10,024 bases of DNA from Lachnospiraceae bacterium UBA3641 (GTDB taxonomy: Bacteria; Bacillota; Clostridia; Lachnospirales; Lachnospiraceae). The position numbers and the translations under genes were made by a program. The stretch spans positions 1 through 10,024 of the forward strand of contig DFKQ01000056.1 in the NCBI GenBank assembly GCA_002373875.1, in the 5' to 3' direction. The notes under the pieces are model-generated. The model ran no database searches. It was given only the letters and a program-made list of their open reading frames with translations, and was not told the DNA's origin. Shown here piece by piece: positions 1 to 5,757 of the stretch; positions within the stretch are counted from its first letter, which is position 1; each line of letters starts with the position of its first letter.

Positions 1-24
1 CGAATTAAATTCGTTCACTATACT
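1..24. repeat. Partial copy of a short hairpin repeat (copy A)
   Basis: Bases 1-24 match 5735-5757 in 22 of 24 aligned columns, with one inserted T and one C/T change. Both copies end in ACTATACT. Here CGAAT (1-5) and ATTCG (9-13) form a small hairpin, and the left arm is cut by the window edge. The copy lies 11 bases before the start codon at 36. Two copies at unrelated gene ends suggest a dispersed intergenic element, though chance similarity of AT-rich sequence is not fully excluded. Confidence 0.55.
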
Positions 25-35
25 ACTCTTAATCC

Positions 36-1466
36 ATGAAAACAATAAACATATATGCCCTGACGAGGAGCATGACGGCTACGGAGCTTACAAGGCTGGA
101 ACGCCAGATGTCGGGCAGACCTCACTTTTTAAAAATAAAGGATTGGGAGATAAGCGGACTCAGGGCCCTTACCGACAGGCTTGTTGAGAGCGGTGCAGAC
201 GCAGGCAGCCTTAACTTCTTCTACTCCTATACAATTCCCAAGCTCGGGAAGGAATTCGACCTGTTGCGTATCAGTGACGATACCATCATAAACATAGAAC
301 TTAAGAGTAAACCGGTCGGAAATGACCGTATCAAATATCAGCTTGCTCTTAACAGAAGCTATCTTGCGACCCTTAACAGGTCAATCCGTTCCTATACCTA
401 TATAAGCAGCGAAGACCGTCTGGTCCGTTTAAGTAACAGCGGCAACCTGCTGGAGGAATCATGGGACAGCCTGTGCCGTGACCTTATGATGCAGACGGAC
501 TGCACGGAGGATAATATAGACTACTTCTTCAAGGAGGAGAACTACCTTATCTCTCCCCTTACCGATCCCGATCGTTTTCTGCGGGGTGATTATTTCCTGA
601 CTTCCCAGCAGAAGGATATAAAGAAACAGATATCGGGTGCGATCAGGAAATCCGACAAGGCGCTTATCCAGGCCTTTACCGGTCTTCCCGGAACCGGCAA
701 GACCCTCCTTCTCTATGACCTTGCAATGGAGTTCACCTCCGGTGCAGGGAAGGTCATCGTCCTGCATTTCGGCTCATTTCCCGATGAAATGAACAAGCTC
801 GACAAAAGGCTCAAAAGGATTGACTTCTACCCTTCAAACGGGATGGATACGCTGCCTGACTTAAAGCAATATGACCTTATCCTTGTGGACGAGGGTCACA
901 GGATGGGCAGGAATATCTTACAGGAGCTTATGACATACTGCAGGAACGCAAACAGGAATGTCATTATATCATACGATCACGAGGCGATGATATGCCCCGG
1001 GGAACGCCCATTCGACACGGGCGAGGATATTGACTCTGCCTCAGATATCATTAAATACAGGCTTACCAACAGGATAAGGATGAACAGCGAACTGTCTTCC
1101 TTCATATGCTGTATGATGCGATGTACAGGGAACCACAGATTAAGGTCATATCCTTCGGTATCACTCTGTTACGCCGGTAATGACGAAGAAGCAAAAACCC
1201 TGCTCCTATCATACGGGAACAGGGGGTATACATATATCGCCGATAACAGCATGGCCACCTGCCGTGAATTTGACAGGGTGGTAATGCTGATGGACGAAAC
1301 CTTCCGTTATGATGATGACGGCTTCTTAAGATGCTCCGCCGAAGGAGAATACAGGGTCCGCCGCCTCTTCCACGGTCTTAACCGGGCCAAATCATCTCTT
1401 GCCGTCATAGTTGTCAACAATCCGGAAATCCTTGATGTCCTCCTGACCATAGCCCAGGGAAAATGA
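36..1466 (+). CDS. Probable PD-(D/E)XK nuclease fused to a DUF2075-like ATPase/helicase domain
   Basis: 476-residue cytoplasmic protein with no signal peptide or membrane segment. Residues about 60-115 resemble a PD-(D/E)XK nuclease core: Asp75 in KEFDLLRI, then Glu88-x-Lys90 in IIN-IELKSK. An ATPase follows, with Walker A GLPGTGKT at 216-223, Walker B LILVDEGHR at 281-289, a motif-III-like ISYDHEA at 311-317, the NRIRMN block at 345-350, and a C-terminal REFDRVV...RRLFHGLNRAKSSL segment (410-454). That segment resembles the final helicase motif of DUF2075 (Schlafen-group-3-like) proteins, where Arg contacts ATP. The protein probably acts on DNA or RNA, but its substrate is unknown. No clear ribosome binding site precedes ATG 36. 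ATG 72 has GAGGAG only one base upstream, too close to use. The start at 36 is kept because the N-terminal YALTR-type region looks like part of the protein. It stands alone on this strand, between two small palindromic repeats, so a defence role is possible but unproven. Confidence 0.75.
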   Translation: MKTINIYALTRSMTATELTRLERQMSGRPHFLKIKDWEISGLRALTDRLVESGADAGSLNFFYSYTIPKLGKEFDLLRISDDTIINIELKSKPVGNDRIKYQLALNRSYLATLNRSIRSYTYISSEDRLVRLSNSGNLLEESWDSLCRDLMMQTDCTEDNIDYFFKEENYLISPLTDPDRFLRGDYFLTSQQKDIKKQISGAIRKSDKALIQAFTGLPGTGKTLLLYDLAMEFTSGAGKVIVLHFGSFPDEMNKLDKRLKRIDFYPSNGMDTLPDLKQYDLILVDEGHRMGRNILQELMTYCRNANRNVIISYDHEAMICPGERPFDTGEDIDSASDIIKYRLTNRIRMNSELSSFICCMMRCTGNHRLRSYPSVSLCYAGNDEEAKTLLLSYGNRGYTYIADNSMATCREFDRVVMLMDETFRYDDDGFLRCSAEGEYRVRRLFHGLNRAKSSLAVIVVNNPEILDVLLTIAQGK

Positions 1467-1497
1467 AACAGTGGGACGGTTCCGTCCCCCTGTTTCA
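1464..1497. repeat. REP-like palindrome carrying both convergent stop codons
   Basis: Arms 1464-1479 and 1482-1497 pair over 16 positions with a single T/C mismatch (1472/1489) and two nominal loop bases. The core is GGGACGG/CCGTCCC and the ends are TGAAACAG/CTGTTTCA. The TGA at the left end is the stop codon of the plus-strand ATPase gene, and the TCA at the right end is the TGA stop of the minus-strand kinase gene. The GGGACGG core with GTTTC flanks resembles palindromes that I recall being dispersed in clostridial genomes and moved by REP-associated (Y1) transposases; that is recollection, not a search. It could also act as a bidirectional transcription barrier, but neither side has a proper T-run. 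Confidence 0.7.
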
Positions 1498-2412
1498 CTT
1501 CACGAAGCGGAACTTACCGCCCACATCCCATCTTATACGTGAAGCCATGCAGGGTGTCTCGCCGTCAAGATGGATCTGTTGGGGTTTCGCTGTGACAAGG
1601 TACATCCTCTTACACTTATGCGTACTTACCCTGCCGAATTTAAGATGATTCCCGGAATAGACCATGGCCACTGCAAGAAGAAGCTTTATCTTGGGCATAT
1701 CGCGGACCAGACACACATCCATGATCCCGTCTGTCGGATCGGCTCCCGGGCAAAAGGGAACTCCGCCTCCCTCACATATATGGTTCATTCCCACTACGAA
1801 GAAAAGCTTCCCTATCCTGATGGGTTTATCATCATCAAGATAGAGAAGAGCCTTTGTCTTCTTCCTGGTGAATATCTGCTTGACCCCGATAAAGACATAA
1901 ACAAGCTTGCCCATTCGAAAGCGGTTGAAAATCCTCTTAAGCCTGCTAGTGGAAACCTACATGCATATATCGGCATCATAACCGGCTCCACAGCTTATCA
2001 CAAACCTCCGTGAAGGATGGTCATCCGCCGTGACCAGTCCGTAATCAAGCTCGTACTCCCCGGGCTCCGTTATCAGATGCATGATGGCCTTTTCACAATC
2101 CCTGTCCACATGCATGTTCATGGCAAAGTCACTCCCGGACCCGCACCTTAAACATGACAGCTTCGTGCGCTCCAGATCCCTGATACCGTTTATTGTTTCA
2201 TTCAGGGTTCCGTCTCCTCCGACCACAAGGATGTGGATATCCTCCTCAATATCCTTAGTGAGCATGGAGGTAACATACTCTGCCTGTCCCGGTGCGGAGA
2301 GCAAATGCTCCCTGTAAGAAACCTCATGCTCATCAAGGAGCTTCTTAACCTTTTTCCATATCCTTATCCCGTTTCCCGAAGAGGATTCGGGATTTATTAG
2401 AATCTCGATCAT
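1495..2412 (-). pseudogene. Diacylglycerol/lipid kinase (DAGK/LCB5 family), interrupted by in-frame TAG
   Basis: Read through, this is a 305-residue frame of normal length for the DgkB/YegS-type kinases, which phosphorylate lipid alcohols such as diacylglycerol with ATP. The N-terminal part (1-151) has INPESSSG at 6-13, the nucleotide-binding VVGGDGTLNE at 63-72 and GSGSDFA at 91-97 (usually GTGNDFA). Codon 152 is TAG (minus strand, 1959-1957). The same frame continues with VSTSRLKRILNRFRMGK and carries the late family motifs PTDGIMDV and LDGE, so there is no frameshift. No ribosome binding site precedes the internal ATG at 1914, so separate translation of the C-terminal half is unlikely. Three neighbouring genes end in TAG, which argues that TAG is a stop in this genome. 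The gene starts 7 bases after the permease stop, last in the run, with GGAG overlapping that stop. Readthrough or a sequencing error would restore an intact enzyme. Confidence 0.85.
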
Positions 2413-2419
2413 CCCGAAT

Positions 2420-3283
2420 TCACTCCAGGTTCAGCCTTCTCGCCATAACACGATGAGTGACCGAATAAAACACAACTGCCAGTGCGCAGATCGTAAGTGC
2501 CATAAAGAAGCTCAATCCCAGTGAAAAAGCTCCTGCCCTTCCGGGTATATAGTCATCATTCATACTTATCCTCATCATTAAGAACATAAGCATCTGGCTG
2601 ATCATGTTAGTGACTATGCTGACCGCTATATTAATTCCGAAGAAAATACCCACCGAGGCCAGCACCTTATTCTTCTTAGCCTGCTGCCCGAGGGAAATGG
2701 CTACGTATCCCAAAAATATCGAATATATGATGCTGCCTATCCCTGTAATGAGCATCACGATGATATACAGAAGAAACAGACCTGCATTTCCGCCATATAC
2801 CTGATCAACATATTCGTCAAACATCTCATGCCCGTAAGGCAATATCTCACGGAAGATATCTTCTGCCGTACCGGCAAAGGTAAGTACTATGGCACCGATA
2901 CCCAAACCAACGACAAGAACGCTTACAGCCTTCCATATGAAGGCAACGATGGCCTTACTGAGGATAAGCTCATGCTCGGTAACGGGAAGGGTGTGCATAA
3001 GATAACCCTGATCGGTATACAGGTTCCTGTAGAACCTCACATAAAAATACAGGGTCGTTCCGACTGACAGAGCAATGATCCCGAGAATGTAGACCATGAT
3101 AAAGCTTATATACATAACAAATACCCACACCGAGGTCACATCCTCCCTGTTGAAGATATCCGTGAGGTTGCCGGTCGCAGCGAAGAACATACCCAGCACT
3201 GACAGGACAATGACCGCACCGTTAAGTATTGTCATCAGCTTCCATGTGTCCTTCCATTCATGTGAAATAAGCTTGCCTAACAT
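2420..3283 (-). CDS. ABC-2-like transporter permease
   Basis: 287-residue integral membrane protein with about six hydrophobic segments, near residues 19-37, 52-75, 112-137, 168-196, 206-236 and 253-276. Between the second and third is a cytoplasmic-type block with GYLMHTLPVTEHELILSK (93-110), which is common in small Firmicute permeases paired with YtrB-like ATPases. It would form the membrane channel driven by the ATPase encoded just upstream. Its ATG (3283) lies inside the end of that gene: ATGTTAG is shared, a 7-base overlap, and GGGAGGTG sits 5 bases upstream within the ATPase coding region. This implies translational coupling and a fixed ratio of subunits. The substrate cannot be read from the sequence; related transporters include lipid, peptide and antimicrobial exporters. 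Confidence 0.85.
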   Translation of the reverse strand: MLGKLISHEWKDTWKLMTILNGAVIVLSVLGMFFAATGNLTDIFNREDVTSVWVFVMYISFIMVYILGIIALSVGTTLYFYVRFYRNLYTDQGYLMHTLPVTEHELILSKAIVAFIWKAVSVLVVGLGIGAIVLTFAGTAEDIFREILPYGHEMFDEYVDQVYGGNAGLFLLYIIVMLITGIGSIIYSIFLGYVAISLGQQAKKNKVLASVGIFFGINIAVSIVTNMISQMLMFLMMRISMNDDYIPGRAGAFSLGLSFFMALTICALAVVFYSVTHRVMARRLNLE

Positions 3284-3978
3284 TTGAACACCTCCCTGAA
3301 ATGCTTATCAACAGATACACCGTACTTATCCATGATCTCCTGTTTGGTCCCGCGAAGAACCAGATGTCCCTTCATAAGGAAGATCACCTCATCAAGGATA
3401 TCCTCTATATCCGATATAAGATGGGTGCATATAAGGACGGAGGCATTCCTGTTATAATTATTTATTATGGTGCGGATGATATAGTCCCTGGCCGCCGGAT
3501 CCACTCCCGCAATGGGTTCATCAAGTATATACAGCTTCGCATCCCTGCTCATAACAAGGATAAGCTGTACCTTTTCCTTGGTGCCCTTGCTCAGGGTCTT
3601 GACCCTGGCTTTTTCGTCAATTCCGAGGGTTCTGATCATCTCCAAAGCCCTTTCGGGCCTGAAATCCTCGTAAAAGTCACTGAAATAGCCTATCAGGTCT
3701 GATACGGTCCTGCCGGCTTCAAGATATGTTCTTTCGGGAAGGTATGAAATTATTGACTTGGTATAGGGTCCCGGGGGATGGGAATCTATCAGTATTTCCC
3801 CGCCGGTGGGCTGAAGCAGCCCGTTCATCATCTTTATTATGGTTGTCTTACCGGATCCGTTGGGTCCCAGCAGCCCGATGATACGACCGGACTCAAACGT
3901 CAGGCTTAGATTATCAACGGCGGGTTTGCCTGTGCCGTAGTTTTTGGTCAGATTACGTAACTCAACCAGTGTGCTCAT
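3277..3978 (-). CDS. ABC transporter ATP-binding protein (YtrB-like)
   Basis: 233-residue ATPase that powers the permease encoded next. Counting from ATG 3978, Walker A is GPNGSGKT (38-45), the signature region is LSKGTKEKV (129-137), Walker B is LYILDEPIAGVDP (149-161), and the switch His is in CTHLISD (185). The signature LSKGTKEK instead of LSGGQ is usual in the YtrB-type subgroup, as is SYLPERTYL in place of a typical Q-loop. A GTG at 3984 is in frame, but AGAGGAAG lies almost on it. The same site is about 8 bases from ATG 3978, which is therefore preferred. The gap to the upstream receiver gene is 11 bases. No GntR-type YtrA repressor gene, the usual partner of ytrB, is present in the window. 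The gene ends in TAG. Confidence 0.9.
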   Translation of the reverse strand: MSTLVELRNLTKNYGTGKPAVDNLSLTFESGRIIGLLGPNGSGKTTIIKMMNGLLQPTGGEILIDSHPPGPYTKSIISYLPERTYLEAGRTVSDLIGYFSDFYEDFRPERALEMIRTLGIDEKARVKTLSKGTKEKVQLILVMSRDAKLYILDEPIAGVDPAARDYIIRTIINNYNRNASVLICTHLISDIEDILDEVIFLMKGHLVLRGTKQEIMDKYGVSVDKHFREVFKC

Positions 3979-3989
3979 GTTCACTTCCT

Positions 3990-4526
3990 CTATTTCGTTA
4001 GATATTCCCGCAATTTCTCCTTGTCCAGGATGGCCTGCAGGTCACCTCTTGCAACCGGTCTTGTGATAAGCCCCGCCGCTCCCGTATCCTTCTTCTGCTC
4101 GAATACGTATTTCTCCTCCTCATATACCATAAAGTATATGGGTACATTCTCCATCTCCTTATAGGACCTGACTATTGACATGATCTTCTTCGTTTCCATA
4201 ACGGTCATGTAACAGTCAAGGAAGATGATATCGGGAAGATGGGTGTTCATATAGAAGATCGCTTCCTTGGGGTCCGAAAATACCGCACATTCGTAATCCC
4301 TTGACAGGTATATCTTCATTATATCCAGGGCCGCATAATCATCATCGATGACAACTATGGTAGGCTTCCCGCTCTCGCTCCTCACAGGCTTTATCACAGG
4401 TGTCTCAAGCCCGTCATCCGGTGAGAAAATCTCATTTGGATTTATTTCCTTCTCATGATTCTGAAGTATTTCCTGTATATCATCTTCGTTACCGAATTTA
4501 ATGAATTTATCTATTCCGTTTGCCAT
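3990..4526 (-). CDS. Stand-alone receiver-domain protein with altered switch residues
   Basis: 178 residues. The first 50 or so are polar and acidic with no recognised domain. Residues 54-172 form a CheY-like receiver: acidic triad DDD (61-63) and phospho-acceptor Asp104 in IIFLDCYM. By strict CheY spacing (+30 and +52 from the Asp), the switch Thr/Ser is Val134 and the conserved Lys is Arg156 in ITRPVA. The Asp could still be phosphorylated, but signal transmission should be abnormal, or the protein may be a phosphate sink or binding module. No output domain is present. GGGGAA lies about 6 bases before ATG 4526, and the gap from the HD-GYP gene is 28 bases. The gene ends in TAG. No histidine kinase is encoded in the window. 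Confidence 0.85.
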   Translation of the reverse strand: MANGIDKFIKFGNEDDIQEILQNHEKEINPNEIFSPDDGLETPVIKPVRSESGKPTIVVIDDDYAALDIMKIYLSRDYECAVFSDPKEAIFYMNTHLPDIIFLDCYMTVMETKKIMSIVRSYKEMENVPIYFMVYEEEKYVFEQKKDTGAAGLITRPVARGDLQAILDKEKLREYLTK

Positions 4527-4554
4527 ATATTTCCCCGTTACTGGTTATTATTTA

Positions 4555-5640
4555 CTACTTATGCCCGTCCAGAAAGGCCTCGAATTCCTCTCTTGCCTTC
4601 TTGAATGACTCTAAAAGCTTGGGTGAGAACACACCCGACTCGCCCCTCATGATCATGTTGAATGCTTCTTCCTTACTGTATGCTGCCCTGTAAACCGATT
4701 CCGTTACCAGAGCATCATATACATCTGCTATGGATTCGCACTGGGCGGATATTGGTATATCATCACCCTTAAGATGGTCAGGATAGCCACGCCCATCATA
4801 TCTCTCATGGTGATACCGGCATATCTCGTAACATATCCTGGCATAATCCTCATCCCAGATACCCGTAATGGAGTTGACTATATCGCCGCCTCTTATGGTG
4901 TGACTCTTGACTAATTCGAACTCGTCATTCGTCAGCTTGCCCGGCTTGTTGAGAATCGAATCCGGGATCGCTATCTTACCGATATCGTGCAGGGCACTGG
5001 CTGATATGATAACCTCCGCTATGGGCTCCGTTATCCCAAGCTCCGGATAATTCCTCATCATCTGCCTTGTTATTATTCCGGTATAGCCCTTGATCCTGCC
5101 TATGTGGTCACCGGATTCCAGGCTCCTTCCCTCGGTAACGGTGGCCAGGATATCAACAACGTTCTGCTTACTCTTGGCCAGCTCCTCCTGCTGAACCTTC
5201 AGGAGCTTGAACTGCTTGTTCATGGTGACCATCTGGGATTCAACCTTTTGCTCAAGGCCTCTCTTGTATATAAACAGATCGGTCAGGTTACTGACCCTGC
5301 GCCTTACTATTTCCGCAACAAATGGCTTATGGACAAAGTCATACACACCCATCCTGGTCTGTGAATGCTCCAGGTTGGCGGCTTCACGCTCATTTATAAA
5401 AAGAACCGGCAGCTTATTTAACAGATTATGATCGTCAAGCTTCTTAAGAAAGCCGAAACCGTCGAGACCCTGCATGGAAAACCTGTAAAGAACGGTCGCT
5501 ATCTCGCTTCCTATCCTGTTAAGCTTGTTGGTCACTTCCTCCACAGTACCCGCAGTCTCCACATCATAGGCATCCTGAAGTATTTCCCTTAGCTGGTTTC
5601 TGTTCACTTCTTCATGGTCCACGATAAGTATTTTTTCCAT
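4555..5640 (-). CDS. HD-GYP phosphodiesterase with degenerate receiver domain
   Basis: 361 residues from ATG 5640. A TTG at 5646 is in frame but only one base from GGGG, which is 7 bases from the ATG. Residues 3-118 have receiver fold spacing: Asp8, but Arg53 where the phospho-acceptor Asp belongs (LYRFSMQGLDG), Asn83 for Thr/Ser, and a retained Lys105. Residues about 128-165 look like a coiled-coil signalling helix. The HD-GYP domain follows to about residue 350: Glu170, ESGDH with His179, HDIGK with His218-Asp219, His247, His277-His278, DGRGYP at 282-287, and Asp306. This is the full metal-ligand set of active enzymes that hydrolyse cyclic di-GMP. Catalysis is therefore expected, but control by aspartyl phosphorylation is not. 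It is the second gene of the leftward run, and the gene ends in TAG. Confidence 0.9.
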   Translation of the reverse strand: MEKILIVDHEEVNRNQLREILQDAYDVETAGTVEEVTNKLNRIGSEIATVLYRFSMQGLDGFGFLKKLDDHNLLNKLPVLFINEREAANLEHSQTRMGVYDFVHKPFVAEIVRRRVSNLTDLFIYKRGLEQKVESQMVTMNKQFKLLKVQQEELAKSKQNVVDILATVTEGRSLESGDHIGRIKGYTGIITRQMMRNYPELGITEPIAEVIISASALHDIGKIAIPDSILNKPGKLTNDEFELVKSHTIRGGDIVNSITGIWDEDYARICYEICRYHHERYDGRGYPDHLKGDDIPISAQCESIADVYDALVTESVYRAAYSKEEAFNMIMRGESGVFSPKLLESFKKAREEFEAFLDGHK

Positions 5641-5660
5641 TTCCAAACCCCTTTTTTAAT

Positions 5661-5690
5661 CTTATATACCGATGATGCACACGATTGCAA
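5661..5690 (-). promoter_or_regulatory. Weak candidate promoter for the HD-GYP-to-kinase genes
   Basis: On the minus strand, TTGCAA at 5690-5685 is followed after 18 bases by TATAAG at 5666-5661 (or after 16 bases by TATATA). Each box matches sigma-A consensus only partly. It would give a leader of about 15 bases before the HD-GYP start, just enough for the AAGGGG binding site. The five downstream genes may otherwise be read through from fapA. Confidence 0.3.
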
Positions 5691-5721
5691 TAGGAAGGGC
5701 ATCTTCGATGCCTCGCAATCG
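5682..5721. repeat. Compound inverted repeat (nested hairpin)
   Basis: Outer arms CGATTGC (5682-5688) and GCAATCG (5715-5721) enclose inner arms GGCATC (5698-5703) and GATGCC (5707-5712) with loop TTC. The inner and outer stems are separated by 9 bases on the left and 2 on the right. All pairs are Watson-Crick. Such two-level symmetry over 40 bases is unlikely by chance. It could be an RNA structure in the fapA-like mRNA tail, a leader of the HD-GYP gene, or one half of a small dispersed element together with 5732-5757. Confidence 0.65.
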
Positions 5722-5731
5722 GCGCAAAAGG

Positions 5732-5757
5732 AAACGAATAAATTCGTTTACTATACT
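5732..5757. repeat. Short hairpin repeat (copy B) overlapping the fapA-like stop codon
   Basis: AAACGAAT (5732-5739) and ATTCGTTT (5742-5749) are exact inverted repeats around AA. The tail ACTATACT (5750-5757) runs into the TAA stop of the FapA-like gene (5759-5757, minus). From 5735 it matches bases 1-24 in 22 of 24 columns. It is followed leftward by CCTTTTG, too weak for a convincing terminator. Confidence 0.6.

Larger units (their letters stand above)
5647..5756. other. Structured intergenic gap between fapA-like and HD-GYP genes
   Basis: This gap contains two stacked inverted repeats, described separately (5682-5721 and 5732-5749), and a weak leftward promoter candidate: TTGCAA (5690-5685, minus), 18 bases, then TATAAG (5666-5661), or TATATA at 16 bases. 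The -35 box would sit inside an arm of the larger hairpin. Neither hairpin is followed by a T-run on either strand, so no intrinsic terminator is claimed. No small gene is seen. Confidence 0.4.

Noticed and set aside
1495..1914. Separate small gene encoding the C-terminal half of the kinase
   Set aside because: It is in the same frame as the N-terminal half, has no ribosome binding site at 1914, and contains only late motifs of one family.
1570..2013. Plus-strand open frame of 147 codons opposite the kinase gene
   Set aside because: It lies antisense to a gene with clear family motifs, has no ribosome binding site, and its translation resembles no domain.
5682..5749. Intrinsic terminators after the FapA-like gene
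   Set aside because: Neither hairpin is followed by a run of T on the relevant strand.
5647..5756. Cyclic-di-GMP riboswitch ahead of the HD-GYP gene
   Set aside because: The gap is structured, but I cannot find the conserved GEMM-type core or its tetraloop-receptor arrangement on either strand.
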